Assembly (NCBI RefSeq): GCF_030812995.1
Contig: NZ_JAUSTT010000005.1
Coordinates: 62,001-126,000, forward strand
Source of the DNA: Bacillus chungangensis
GTDB taxonomy: Bacteria; Bacillota; Bacilli; Bacillales; Bacillaceae_C
Direction of reading: 5' to 3'
DNA: 64,000 nt
The first letter of the stretch is position 1; each line of letters opens with the position of its first letter. The notes beneath the pieces are model-generated. The model was not told where the DNA came from, ran no database searches, and saw nothing but the letters and a program-made list of their open reading frames with translations. The position numbers and the translations under genes are program-made. Shown piece by piece: positions 1 through 10,842 of this stretch.

Positions 1-12
1 GTATTTTAGCAT
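1..12 (-). CDS. Start of an unidentified gene, cut by the window edge
   Basis: Only the first four codons (M-L-K-Y) lie in the window. On the minus strand an AGGAGG ribosome binding site at 21-26 stands 8 bases before an ATG at 12-10. The start follows the stop codon of the malonyl transacylase gene by 28 bases, so it is very likely the next gene of the same operon. The product cannot be guessed from four residues; a polyketide or peptide synthesis gene would fit the context. Confidence 0.5.
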
Positions 13-40
13 ATTTGTTACCTCCTATGCTTAAATGGTA

Positions 41-1252
41 TTAAATTGTTCCCATGGCCTTTTCAATTTGTTCAAAAATAGAAGAAACTTTGGCAGAAGG
101 TACTTTTTTTGTTTTAAGCACCGTCCGTAACAGTGCTACTGCTTCATTTATCTCTTCCAACATTGGTCCGCGGTTTTCTTCTTCTATTTTATTTTGAATT
201 AATTGCATTTTTTTGTACGGTTTAATAACCCCCACTTCGTATTCTTCCTCATTCCAATTACGGTTCCTCGTACAAACTACAGTTGCAATACATTGATTAA
301 TTATCTCTTTATGTTTTCCCGGCTTATGCTTCTTATAAAGTTTCATAAAATCAGGGTAGTCTTCGATCGCAAAAGCATCGATTTCACTTCTTTTTTTCTG
401 CCATAGATGTTTTAGGATCATATTAGGACCCATTTCTATCACAGCGTCAATATTTTGTTTCTCCAAATAACTCATCGTATCATTCCACTTAACAGGCATC
501 GTTATTTGCTCTGCTAATATTGCAGATATTTCATTCTCCTTATAAGGCAAGGCTGTAACATTTGAAAGAATGGGCCACTCTGGTTTATTGAACTTATATT
601 GTTGCAGTTCTTTTTTAAATTTATCAGCTGCTAGCTGCATGTATGGACTATGAAATGGTGCACTTACATTCAAGTAAGAAACTTTGGCGCCTTTTTCCAT
701 TGCGTATTTAACGATGATATCCACTGCATCTTGCATTCCAGAAATGACATTTTGTATTGATAAGTTATTGCAAGCGATAACAACAGGATTGTCTGCATGA
801 GAATATTGGCTGCACAGTTTCTGTAATGAAATTTGCTCTAAGTCATTGATTGCAGCCATTACACCTCGATTTAATCCTGCTGAATCAGCCATTAGTTCCC
901 CTCTTCGTCTAACCATTTTTAAAGCGTCGGAAAAAGAAATCACCCCGCTGCAAGTCAATGCAGAGAACTCTCCTAGACTATGGCCGGCAGCAAATTTAGG
1001 AATAATTCCGATTTCTTGCATATACATTTTGTAGTATGCGACACTAACAGTTAATAGAGCAGGCTGTGTTATATTTGTTTTCGAAAGCTCTTCTAGTGGA
1101 CCTTCGAAGCAAAGCTTCTTTAAGTTAAAGCCTAATGTATCGTTTGCCTCTTCAAATACTGTTCTAACCGTAAGAAACGAATCGTAATAATTTTTTCCCA
1201 TTCCTACGTAATGAGAACCTTGTCCCGGAAATAGTAAGGCAACTTTCTCCAA
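41..1252 (-). CDS. Free-standing malonyl-CoA:ACP transacylase (trans-AT type)
   Basis: Transfers malonyl groups from CoA to acyl carrier proteins. Visible are the FPGQGSH motif (residues 8-14), the catalytic serine in GHSLG (90-94, Ser92), an RRRGELM segment near 116-121 and the active-site histidine in the SAPFHSPYM stretch. The catalytic fold ends near residue 300; about 100 further charged residues follow that a plain FabD of about 310 residues lacks. The start is TTG, six bases after GGGAGGG. Neighbouring carbamoyltransferase, thioesterase and SGNH genes argue for a discrete acyltransferase serving a polyketide synthase outside the window rather than the housekeeping FabD. The function of the tail is unknown. 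Confidence 0.85.
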   Translation of the reverse strand: MEKVALLFPGQGSHYVGMGKNYYDSFLTVRTVFEEANDTLGFNLKKLCFEGPLEELSKTNITQPALLTVSVAYYKMYMQEIGIIPKFAAGHSLGEFSALTCSGVISFSDALKMVRRRGELMADSAGLNRGVMAAINDLEQISLQKLCSQYSHADNPVVIACNNLSIQNVISGMQDAVDIIVKYAMEKGAKVSYLNVSAPFHSPYMQLAADKFKKELQQYKFNKPEWPILSNVTALPYKENEISAILAEQITMPVKWNDTMSYLEKQNIDAVIEMGPNMILKHLWQKKRSEIDAFAIEDYPDFMKLYKKHKPGKHKEIINQCIATVVCTRNRNWNEEEYEVGVIKPYKKMQLIQNKIEEENRGPMLEEINEAVALLRTVLKTKKVPSAKVSSIFEQIEKAMGTI

Positions 1253-1435
1253 GTTCTACCCTCCCAGTTAAATTTACCGATAATGAATAGCATAAGAAGG
1301 ACTGCCTTTATTTTTTTCTACTTGTTCGATAGCCCCACTATGATTCATCGGATTATTTGCAAAATAATAAAAAAATATTAGTTTAGCATTTCTAAAACTG
1401 TATCTAAATATTCTTTTTTTTATCCGTCATGACTA

Positions 1436-1957
1436 TTATTGTTCTTTATTAGTTACTTTATTGTTTTTCGAAATTATTAGAATAAAGACACCGAGTAATA
1501 TGATCGTTATAGACGCAGCGAGCCCATAATCCAGTTGTATATTTGACACTTGAAGGATTGATGTTATTCCAAATATGAAAGATATCATTATTAATATAAT
1601 TGCAGGGATGTAGATACCTTTATTTCTAAAACCAAATAAATAATATTGCAGCAAACTAATACCAACAGAAAATATATGCATTGGCCAAGTATATTTTGCA
1701 TATTCCCAATTTGTTGAAACTTCAAATAACAGGACAATACCAGAAACAGTTAACATCCCTCCAGGAATTAAAAAGCTGGGATTTCTTGATGTCACAAAAT
1801 AAATTGATTCAAATGCTAAACCAATTCCAATAACAATAAAAGGCCAAAGTTCCTCAGGTTTTAGATCCAAAAACTTCACATCTAATATATAGCGAAGAAT
1901 TAACATTAAAAAGCCTATTATTATAAATACAGACGCAAAATATGTTCCTTTATTCAT
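1436..1957 (-). CDS. Small polytopic membrane protein, unknown function
   Basis: A 173-residue protein with about five or six hydrophobic segments (roughly residues 8-25, 38-54, 63-80, 90-107, 115-132 and 145-163). The WPFIVIGIGLAFE stretch resembles the transmembrane repeat of LiaI/LiaF and DUF5668 proteins, but this is only a look-alike reading. The ribosome binding site AAAGGGTGA lies in the last codons of the SGNH gene, whose stop is four bases upstream, so the two are probably translationally coupled. It belongs to the natural-product operon by position. A part in export or self-protection is possible, but nothing in the sequence proves it. Confidence 0.7.
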   Translation of the reverse strand: MNKGTYFASVFIIIGFLMLILRYILDVKFLDLKPEELWPFIVIGIGLAFESIYFVTSRNPSFLIPGGMLTVSGIVLLFEVSTNWEYAKYTWPMHIFSVGISLLQYYLFGFRNKGIYIPAIILIMISFIFGITSILQVSNIQLDYGLAASITIILLGVFILIISKNNKVTNKEQ

Positions 1958-1961
1958 GACA

Positions 1962-4124
1962 TCACCCTTTCAACATAATAAGAGCAGCATCTTCAACTAA
2001 CTGTCCTCTTTCTTTAAATTGTGTCGTTACAGTGAGCTGATGTATTTCACCAAATACAGGAAGCAGTTCTGGATATAGACCAAACTCTAAATCTCGTACA
2101 GCCTCTTCAATAAAGTGCTGCCCTTTATCTTCTATATTCGGCCAAATAACATGCAACTCATTAATTCCCTCGTTTATATAGGATTCGTCAATTTTCAATA
2201 CGAAATCTGTCCATACATCATGAACCACTTCATTCATCATTTCAATGCCATTACATTGTAACCGTATTTTTTTATGTAGATCTCCGCTGTCTAATAATCT
2301 ACACGTGAAATGAAAAGTAACAGACGTATTTTTCTCAGCTATAAAACAAAAGGATGATGTCCTTGTAAATGCTTGATAGAAGCCTTTTCGTTTGACATGA
2401 TCCGCTAGAGATTCTAAATTCCAATTAGACTCAGGATGAGAAATGGAGCGGATAGAATAATATCGATCTAATAAATTAATATTTTGATCATTCACACTGT
2501 GTATTTTATTCCAATTTAACTCATAATGCTCTGGAACATTAGAATTTATCTCCCCTAATGCTTTCTTAATTGCATCAAATAACAATTTATCTTGGAAAAT
2601 ACTGGTATTATTCATAAGGTATCTTTGTCTTGATGGTGAAATGTTTTTAATTATTTTTTCTAATGCTTTTCTCATCCAAACTGGTACTCTTTTATCTTGA
2701 AGTTCTAAATAAAGCATCATCGTTTCAGCAATCTCGGGAGCTTTCTTTATCGCTTCATGACAGTGATAAAAAATAATCTCATAATCCTGTCCCCAGTGTG
2801 CATTATGCATTGCTGCTAAAAAATGTGCTTCCCCCTCTACATATGTATCTTTTATCACGTTCATATTTGAAAAAGTTTCATCATTAACAACTTTTTGATA
2901 GCCTAATAGCGGTAATAAATAGGCAGCGGTATGTTGCATCGTTAATTTAATACCTCGTGCTGTTAAATGACAATAATCCATAAAAAGTTCTCTGCCCGGA
3001 AGCGCTCCTTTTAAAAACTCGCTAAAAATACTTGGTAAGTCAACTAAAGTTATATTTTTATATCGTGTTGCTTCCTCGTACATCGTCTTTTGAATAACCG
3101 ATAACACACGCGGAGTATTAACTTTAGGATAAACAATAACAGAATCTCTAGCTCTTTCGGCGTAGTATCTAGCTTTCTTATCAAGCCCCTTATGACTGTA
3201 ACATTTTGAAAGCAGATATAACGCTGTCCCGCAAGTTCCATGGTCAAGACTTACTAAATGTTTTGCAATTTCAATTACTTGATCCCATTCCCCCTCAGCA
3301 TATAGCTTTAAAGCCTTTTCCACACCCTCTATCCATTCCTTATTTCCACCATCGAGTAGCCAAAGAGCGGACATACAAGGGTCCTTCCAGTCACTTAAAT
3401 TAAATTCAGGAACAATAAACACAACTGGAATTTCTAATTTTTCATAAATTTCACTTGCCGAACGAAAAAGCTGCTTAACTTTTTGCTTAATTTCATTTTC
3501 AAAATACGCTTTTAATCCACTAATTCCCGCTTCTTTCAACCGAACAGCCGCTTCAAGATAAGCCTCACTATTTGGCTTTTCCCAGAAATCGAATGGAAGC
3601 CAATTGTTCCCCGAAAAAATCACTAAAGCATCTGGCTCTACAAGTGGAACCGATTTAAGTAATTCAAGCAGCTGTTCCATATTTAGATCTGTTCGAGCTA
3701 AATCCAAAACTTCAACACTTCCTGCATCTAAATATCTTTTTAAAATTGTTTCCAATTCTATTGACGGATTATAGATCGGGTCATAAAAATAACCTCTTGC
3801 TACTGACTCTCCTAATAAGACAATACGTTTTTTCGCTCTTTTTGGTTCTATTTGCGAAATATTCGACCAAAAATTCCAGTCTAAATATTTTTTTGGACTG
3901 CGGACAAAAGTTTTGTTTTCACTATCCGATTTTTGTTCCCAAATACCGATCATTGTTTGTTTTTCCACATCCAAATCGACGCTAGAATGTACTTCCGATT
4001 GACTAGGACTTCCTATTAATTGTAATTGATGCATTAAATTAATTATTTCTGCATTGTCTTTATCCATTAACATGTTTACTAGACGGTTCGTATACAATTT
4101 CATCAGCTCGTTAGGCCTATCCAC
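1962..4124 (-). CDS. SGNH/GDSL-family hydrolase-like protein with helical repeat region
   Basis: A 720-residue cytoplasmic protein. An SGNH-type hydrolase domain is suggested by the nucleophile block VLLGESVARGY (about residues 102-112, GES in place of GDS), a block-III-like IFSGNNW segment and a block-V-like DYCHLTARG (Asp and His of the triad). The middle holds helical repeats resembling TPRs (KALKLYAEGEWDQVIEIA and following). The C-terminal 200 residues look beta-rich. The start is GTG, six to seven bases after GGAGGG. It lies 14 bases downstream of the carbamoyltransferase gene. In such a locus it could act as a tailoring esterase or acyl-chain enzyme. The substrate is unknown. Confidence 0.65.
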   Translation of the reverse strand: MDRPNELMKLYTNRLVNMLMDKDNAEIINLMHQLQLIGSPSQSEVHSSVDLDVEKQTMIGIWEQKSDSENKTFVRSPKKYLDWNFWSNISQIEPKRAKKRIVLLGESVARGYFYDPIYNPSIELETILKRYLDAGSVEVLDLARTDLNMEQLLELLKSVPLVEPDALVIFSGNNWLPFDFWEKPNSEAYLEAAVRLKEAGISGLKAYFENEIKQKVKQLFRSASEIYEKLEIPVVFIVPEFNLSDWKDPCMSALWLLDGGNKEWIEGVEKALKLYAEGEWDQVIEIAKHLVSLDHGTCGTALYLLSKCYSHKGLDKKARYYAERARDSVIVYPKVNTPRVLSVIQKTMYEEATRYKNITLVDLPSIFSEFLKGALPGRELFMDYCHLTARGIKLTMQHTAAYLLPLLGYQKVVNDETFSNMNVIKDTYVEGEAHFLAAMHNAHWGQDYEIIFYHCHEAIKKAPEIAETMMLYLELQDKRVPVWMRKALEKIIKNISPSRQRYLMNNTSIFQDKLLFDAIKKALGEINSNVPEHYELNWNKIHSVNDQNINLLDRYYSIRSISHPESNWNLESLADHVKRKGFYQAFTRTSSFCFIAEKNTSVTFHFTCRLLDSGDLHKKIRLQCNGIEMMNEVVHDVWTDFVLKIDESYINEGINELHVIWPNIEDKGQHFIEEAVRDLEFGLYPELLPVFGEIHQLTVTTQFKERGQLVEDAALIMLKG

Positions 4125-4138
4125 TTTTTTCCCTCCAG

Positions 4139-5962
4139 TTATAAAAGAGTGTAAACGAGATTATTGACTGAAACTTTTTGTTCATCTTCAGTTCGATTAA
4201 TAAAATACTCCCATATTTCAGGTACATCTTCTTGAAAGATCACAAAATCTTCTAACACTAGGACATCAAGCTTAGATTTAACGAAACATTTAATAGCATC
4301 TAAAGGTGTACAAACGATTGGTTCTCCCCTCATATTAAATGAAGTATTTAATAAAATAGGACAACCAGTTCTCTCGAAAAAACGTTCTAGCAATGCCGTA
4401 TATTTAGGATTAGTTTTTGAATTAACAGTCTGGATTCTTGCTGAATGGTCTACATGGGTAATAGCTGGCAAATCAAGATCGGATATTACTTGACATGTTT
4501 CAAGCATATATGGTGATGCATGATCAATATCAAAATGCTCTTTTGATTTTGACTCAAGAACAGAAGGGGCAAACGGCCGAAAGCTTTCTCTTTTCTTCAC
4601 TAATGCATTAATGAGGTCTCTCATACCAGAATCGCGAGGATCCGCAATGATTGATCTTGATCCTAATGCACGCGGACCAAACTCCATCCTCCCTTGAAAC
4701 CAACCAACCACTTTACCTTCCATTAAATTACAAGTTACTTCTTGTAATAATTGATCTTGATCGTTGCGGAAATCTAAATAGTTGATAGATGTCGATTCTA
4801 ATACTTTATGTATGTAATCCGAAGTGAAACTAGGTCCCAAGTACGCATTCTCCATTGGCTTAATTGATTGGGCGCGATTTAATTTTAAATATGCAACAGC
4901 AGCTGCTCCAAGTGCACCGCCTGCATCTCCTGCAGCAGGTTGTATAAATAATCGTTTAAAAGGACCTTCTCTTAAGATCCGTCCATTAGCAACACAGTTA
5001 AGTGCCACGCCGCCTGCCATGCATAAATTATCACTTGGAAATTTATCATGGATATAATTTACCTTTTGGAGCAATATTTCTTCTACAACTACTTGCAGAC
5101 TCTTAGCAAGATCCTTATGGAAATCAAGCAGCTCACTCTCCGGGACGCGCGGCGGCTGACCAAAAAGCTCTGACAGATTATTTGAATACATTCTGTCATC
5201 AGTTAAAAAAGAGAAATATTCCATATTTAAGCGAAACTGACCATTTGGGGAACTTTCAATTAATTTATAAATTTTATCAACATATTTCGGTTTTCCATAA
5301 GGGGCTAGACCCATAACTTTATATTCACCATCATTCACATCAAATCCTAGGTACCCAGTTACAGCACTATACAAAAGACCTATTGAATCTGGAAAGTTTA
5401 CCTCCTCTTCAATCGATAGGTTATTACCATTTCCATATCCATATGTCATGGTGGCCCATTCTCCGACACTATCAATAGTCATAACTGCGGCATCATCAAA
5501 TCCCGAAAAATAATAAGAACTAGCTGCATGAGACAAATGATGGTCAATAAACTCAATATCTCCTGTATAGCCTAATTTTTCTCTAATTTCTCTCAAATAT
5601 TGATTTGGATCCTTTAGTCTATTTGCCAGTGCCTGAATGCGGTGAGTAGATGTATTAGGTAGTAGTCCCATCCATATTTGTCTTGCTAACTTTTTGGAGG
5701 GATTTTCATAGTAAGCGAGATAATCAATATCGGAAATTGAAATACCTGCTTCCTGAAGACAATATAAAAAAGCTTGTTGAGGAATTGAAAATTCATGCTT
5801 ATTGCGAGTAAAGCGCTCTTCCTCAGCTGCCGCTACCAACTTACCATTTTGAATAATGCAACATGAGGAATCATGATAGCCAAACGAAATGCCTACGACA
5901 TTAACATCAGTTCCAGTTTTCATCTGCGAATTATTAATAAGTTGAACACCTTTTAAACCCAC
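4139..5962 (-). CDS. O-carbamoyltransferase, NodU/CmcH/TobZ family
   Basis: Enzymes of this family form carbamoyl-adenylate from carbamoyl phosphate and ATP and move the carbamoyl group to a hydroxyl of a natural product. Family marks are the N-terminal VVGISFGYHDSS and EEERFTRNKH segments, HHLSHAASSYY (metal-binding histidines), DSVGEWATMTYG, GGVALNCVANGR and GPRALGSRSI in the YrdC-like C-terminal half. An ATG six bases upstream (5968) directly abuts the GGGGAG ribosome binding site, so I prefer the in-frame GTG at 5962 with six-base spacing. It is probably the first gene of a minus-strand operon reaching past the window edge. It predicts a carbamoylated product. Confidence 0.88.
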   Translation of the reverse strand: MGLKGVQLINNSQMKTGTDVNVVGISFGYHDSSCCIIQNGKLVAAAEEERFTRNKHEFSIPQQAFLYCLQEAGISISDIDYLAYYENPSKKLARQIWMGLLPNTSTHRIQALANRLKDPNQYLREIREKLGYTGDIEFIDHHLSHAASSYYFSGFDDAAVMTIDSVGEWATMTYGYGNGNNLSIEEEVNFPDSIGLLYSAVTGYLGFDVNDGEYKVMGLAPYGKPKYVDKIYKLIESSPNGQFRLNMEYFSFLTDDRMYSNNLSELFGQPPRVPESELLDFHKDLAKSLQVVVEEILLQKVNYIHDKFPSDNLCMAGGVALNCVANGRILREGPFKRLFIQPAAGDAGGALGAAAVAYLKLNRAQSIKPMENAYLGPSFTSDYIHKVLESTSINYLDFRNDQDQLLQEVTCNLMEGKVVGWFQGRMEFGPRALGSRSIIADPRDSGMRDLINALVKKRESFRPFAPSVLESKSKEHFDIDHASPYMLETCQVISDLDLPAITHVDHSARIQTVNSKTNPKYTALLERFFERTGCPILLNTSFNMRGEPIVCTPLDAIKCFVKSKLDVLVLEDFVIFQEDVPEIWEYFINRTEDEQKVSVNNLVYTLL

Positions 5963-6769
5963 TGTCATCTCCCCTTTTTTATTTATTTTCTTTATGTAAA
6001 TTTTTTACAAATAGATTCAAATATTTTCTGTTCATGTTCTCTATTAAAGGACAAGCACTGTAACTAAAACAAAAGAATATACTTCTATCATTTTTGAATG
6101 AACATATTATATAAAGTCTTTGAACAAGGGAGAAGTATAAGTAAGTTTATCATCAAGAACTTATTTACATAGACGTATCATGAAGGGACATAACTTAGTT
6201 CTTGTAAACGATAAATAAGTCAGGTATACGTTTAATCAGCAATTGGCCCATTGTAACACTCGTAGTTTTTTAAATGAGATTGGCAGTAAGATCAATAACG
6301 GATAAGGTAATATTCTGTGGTGATGTTTGAAAGATGTAAGTTGTATGAATTGCTACTTTAAGAGGCTTAAACAAAGAAGATTTATTTTTTAAAAAAATTA
6401 GAATAAATGGTTGAACATGGAGATTTGTACAACAATTTATAGTACTATTTCAAAAGATGCTAAATCCTTCATTACTCTAATTACACTTGAAAAACAATTA
6501 TTTGATTCTTTTATCACTTTTAATAGCATCATAAAAAACACAAATAATAAATAATTAAGGTCACCCAAGGACGTGGTTTTTGGTACTTAGACTACACTCA
6601 TTTACCCCCGACACTTCGGTTAGTTAGATAAATAACAATATTTGTTATATTATTAATTTAAATATATTTAAGTATTTTTTTACATTGTAAGACAAAAATA
6701 TCAAATTTGCAACCAAATATTGTTGTTTTATATCAATTTTTACATAATATTAATATTACATAGGTGTTA
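5963..6769. other. Long AT-rich divergent intergenic region
   Basis: This stretch of about 800 bases separates the minus-strand carbamoyltransferase operon from the plus-strand thioesterase. I find no open frame with a ribosome binding site. It holds a short perfect inverted repeat, TGTAAA-TTT-TTTACA (5995-6009), close to the carbamoyltransferase start, and a longer imperfect inverted pair sharing AAGAACT and TTTATC between about 6139 and 6215. Control elements of the natural-product locus most likely lie here, but none is certain. Confidence 0.5.
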
Positions 6770-6799
6770 TTGACACGCCTCAGAAAGTTTGTAGATAAT
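6770..6799 (+). promoter_or_regulatory. Probable sigma-A promoter of the thioesterase gene
   Basis: TTGACA at 6770-6775 is followed after 18 bases by GATAAT at 6794-6799 (five of six matches to the -10 consensus). The start codon of the thioesterase gene lies about 40 bases downstream. Confidence 0.6.
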
Positions 6800-6837
6800 T
6801 AAGTTGATCTTCATCTAATCAGAAAGGATAGAAAAAT

Positions 6838-7551
6838 TTGAGTAAAATAAAGCTTTTTTGTATTCCTTATGCAGGAGGCTCGGCAGTAGTCTATTCAAAA
6901 TGGAAAAAACTTATTAATCCTTTAATTGAACTTAAAGAAATTGAATTACCTGGAAGAGGCTATAAAATGAAAGAACCTCTTTTAGATAATATGCCTGAAA
7001 TGGTTGAAAATATTTTTAAGGAGATGAAAAATGAAATTAAACCACCTTATGCTTTATTCGGCCATAGCATGGGTGCGCTTATTACTTATGAACTTTATAA
7101 AAAATTAAAGAAGGCAGGGTACCCAGCTCCTGTTCATATGTTTATTTCAGGTAAAAAAAGCCCCCAGGTCGCAATTAAAGATCTAAAACTTTATCATTTA
7201 CCTGAAGATGAGTTTATAGATCACATCTTAAAATACAATGGAACAAATGAAAGTGTATTCAAAAATAAAGAATTAGCCTCCCTGTTTATCCCTATCTTAA
7301 GAGCTGATTTTAAAATTGTAGAAACGTATAAATTTGATCATACAGATGACCGCCTAGACTGTGATATTTCAGTATTTGGAGGAACTGAAGATCGTACAGT
7401 TGATTGGGACGACTTATTACAATGGCAAGAAGTCGCAAAAAAAAAATGTAATTTTTATTCATTTAAAGGTGGACATTTTTTCATAAATGAACATACAGAG
7501 GAAGTTGTGAATCAAATTAACCGCATAATTAATAATATTTCAAAAATATAG
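6838..7551 (+). CDS. Type II thioesterase (external editing thioesterase)
   Basis: A 237-residue alpha/beta hydrolase of the GrsT/SrfD type. These enzymes remove wrong or stalled acyl groups from carrier proteins of polyketide and peptide synthases. Visible are FCIPYAGGSA near the N-terminus, PGRG (38-41), the nucleophile elbow GHSMG (75-79, Ser77), a GGTEDR segment that fits the acidic residue, and the catalytic histidine in GGHFF (His213). The start is TTG, preceded by AGAAAGGA. It is transcribed away from the carbamoyltransferase operon and carries its own promoter. It supports the reading of positions 1-7551 as the edge of a synthase locus. Confidence 0.88.
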   Translation: MSKIKLFCIPYAGGSAVVYSKWKKLINPLIELKEIELPGRGYKMKEPLLDNMPEMVENIFKEMKNEIKPPYALFGHSMGALITYELYKKLKKAGYPAPVHMFISGKKSPQVAIKDLKLYHLPEDEFIDHILKYNGTNESVFKNKELASLFIPILRADFKIVETYKFDHTDDRLDCDISVFGGTEDRTVDWDDLLQWQEVAKKKCNFYSFKGGHFFINEHTEEVVNQINRIINNISKI

Positions 7552-7626
7552 AATAATAGATATGGATGCATAATTAACTGGAAACCAAATGGGGTCAATT
7601 TTGATAAATAGAATCTAAATAAAGTC

Positions 7627-7655
7627 AAAAAAGGCCACGATTATTAATCGTGACC
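7627..7655 (-). terminator. Rho-independent terminator after groEL
   Basis: Arms at 7633-7642 and 7646-7655 form a ten-pair stem with a three-base loop when read on the minus strand (one G-U pair), followed by six U at 7632-7627. The mirror-image hairpin on the plus strand has a C-A mismatch, so it is built for minus-strand transcripts. Confidence 0.85.
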
Positions 7656-7690
7656 TCCAAAACCTTGGTATAGGGTTTACGGGCAGATTA

Positions 7691-9328
<1,638 letters not shown>

Positions 9329-9390
9329 TTAAATTACCTCCTTATTTACTCTTCCTGTTTACAATCGTATATTTCAAAAAACGTTTTGTT

Positions 9391-9678
9391 TTATTCGTTA
9401 ATAACTGCTAAAATATCGCTTTCGCGTAATAATAAATATTCAGTTCCTTGGTATTTCACTTCTGTACCTGCGTATTTAGAGAAGATAATACGATCACCTT
9501 CAGACACTTCAAGTGCAACACGTTCACCGCTCTCTAGTACACGTCCTGTTCCAACAGCAACTATTTTACCCTCTTGTGGTTTTTCCTTCGCTGAATCCGG
9601 CAGTACAATACCGCTCGCAGTTTTTTCTTCACTTTCTACTAGCTCAATGACAACGCGATCACCTAGTGGTTTTAACAA
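9391..9678 (-). CDS. groES: Co-chaperonin GroES (Hsp10)
   Basis: The lid of the GroEL chamber. Residues match the family throughout ([14 protein letters not shown], mobile loop [30 protein letters not shown]). The gene begins with TTG. Three in-frame TTG codons occur (9696, 9687, 9678); the GAGGAGG ribosome binding site at 9694-9688 overlaps the first and touches the second, so only the third, nine bases downstream, is usable. It gives 95 residues starting MLKPLGDR, matching the usual GroES length. First gene of the groES-groEL operon behind a CIRCE-controlled promoter. Confidence 0.97.
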   Translation of the reverse strand: MLKPLGDRVVIELVESEEKTASGIVLPDSAKEKPQEGKIVAVGTGRVLESGERVALEVSEGDRIIFSKYAGTEVKYQGTEYLLLRESDILAVINE

Positions 9679-9721
9679 GTGAAACAACCTCCTCAAAAAT
9701 AATATGTAATGTTTTGGTATA

Positions 9722-9748
9722 TTAGCACTCTCCTCAATGGAGTGCTAA
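9722..9748 (-). promoter_or_regulatory. CIRCE operator (HrcA binding site)
   Basis: A perfect TTAGCACTC-N9-GAGTGCTAA inverted repeat, the classic HrcA target, lies between the groES promoter and the groES ribosome binding site. It represses groESL until heat or misfolded protein draws GroEL away from HrcA. Confidence 0.97.
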
Positions 9749-9759
9749 TCACAATTATT

Positions 9760-9788
9760 ATAATAATGAATTCAACTTCTTTTTGCAA
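9760..9788 (-). promoter_or_regulatory. Sigma-A promoter of groES-groEL
   Basis: On the minus strand TTGCAA (9788-9783) and TATTAT (9765-9760) are 17 bases apart. The expected start point falls just before or within the CIRCE element. Confidence 0.8.
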
Positions 9789-10032
9789 GAGTGATGCTTC
9801 ATTTTTTTAAAAATCTTTTATCCTTCGTTCTATTCTATGTGTTTCCATATGCTTTATCAAAATGAATAGCGGACAAGCCATCATATGTTCTTCCAAGGTA
9901 TCTTTCGGTAAAAAAATCAATATTTGAGTATATGCACACGAAATAGAGACAATGACTTAATGAACAAAAGGCTCGTTAATAGAGTAATTTAAAAAAGAAA
10001 GACAAAAATATGGTATAAATGAGCAGTATGAT

Positions 10033-10061
10033 TTGAATGCTTTTGCAATTATTAGTAGAAT
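10033..10061 (+). promoter_or_regulatory. Candidate promoter of the ydiL-ydiK pair
   Basis: TTGAAT (10033-10038) and TAGAAT (10056-10061) are 17 bases apart, 38 bases before the GTG start of the protease gene. The stretch 9789-10032 between the two divergent promoters shows no gene. Confidence 0.45.
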
Positions 10062-10098
10062 GGATAGTGTTTATTGATCAGAGAAGGAGATACAAATT

Positions 10099-10842
10099 GT
10101 GAGTAAAAAGTATATGTTTATTTTAATTACATATCTTGCCATGCAACTGTCTGGAATTGTTGGTATGCCGATTTTTTACATTATCGGAATGTCGATCTCT
10201 GATCTTCCTTCCCAAGAAATCGAAGCATTAGCAAAAGCATATTGGCTTGTGTTTAGCTTTACTGTAGGGTTAATTATTATCTTGCTTTTATTAAAAAATG
10301 CAAAACCAGTAACGAAAATAGATAAAGAACCTCCATTATCGATAGGGCTTTCTATCCTATTGTCAGTGGGTGGTATTTTCCTCGCATTTTTTGCACAGAT
10401 TTTTGCTGTATTATTAGAAACATCGCTTGGTATTGAACCAGGTTCAGAAAATACAGAAGCTATTATCGGAATCATTACTGTTCTGCCATTGGTCATGCTT
10501 GTGAGCTCTATTTTCGGGCCGATTTTGGAGGAAATCGTCTTTCGGAAAATTATTTTTGGTGGACTAAATAACAAGTTTTCGTTTGTTATCTCTGCACTGA
10601 TTAGCTCCATCATTTTTGCAATTGCTCATATGGACTTTACCCATATCATCCTTTATACTGCGATGGGCTTTACGTTTGCCTTTTTATACTCCATGACGAA
10701 AAGAATTATCGTCCCGATTATCTCACATGTCATGATGAACACCCTAGTCGTTCTCATGCAATATCTATTTAAGGATGATTTAGAAAAATATATACAAGAA
10801 GCTGAAAAAGTGCAAAGCTTTATTGGAGGATTCTTTTCATGA
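10099..10842 (+). CDS. ydiL: CPBP-family intramembrane metalloprotease, YdiL-like
   Basis: A 247-residue multi-span membrane protein of the CAAX protease and bacteriocin-processing (CPBP/Abi) family. The three family motifs are present: EEIVFR (144-149), FAIAHMDFTH (174-183) and HVMMN (210-214). Seven or eight hydrophobic segments can be drawn. The start is GTG after GAGAAGGAGA. It lies beside groESL and is followed by a small membrane protein with a four-base overlap, the same arrangement as ydiL-ydiK next to groESL in B. subtilis, which supports the name. The natural substrate is not known. Confidence 0.88.
   Translation: MSKKYMFILITYLAMQLSGIVGMPIFYIIGMSISDLPSQEIEALAKAYWLVFSFTVGLIIILLLLKNAKPVTKIDKEPPLSIGLSILLSVGGIFLAFFAQIFAVLLETSLGIEPGSENTEAIIGIITVLPLVMLVSSIFGPILEEIVFRKIIFGGLNNKFSFVISALISSIIFAIAHMDFTHIILYTAMGFTFAFLYSMTKRIIVPIISHVMMNTLVVLMQYLFKDDLEKYIQEAEKVQSFIGGFFS

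Noticed and set aside
6130-6230. Strong structured RNA in the carbamoyltransferase-thioesterase gap
   Set aside because: The inverted pair shares only short blocks with unequal gaps; pairing is too imperfect to claim a feature.
9679-9696. Upstream TTG codons as groES starts
   Set aside because: They overlap or touch the GAGGAGG ribosome binding site, and the family begins MLKPLGDR.
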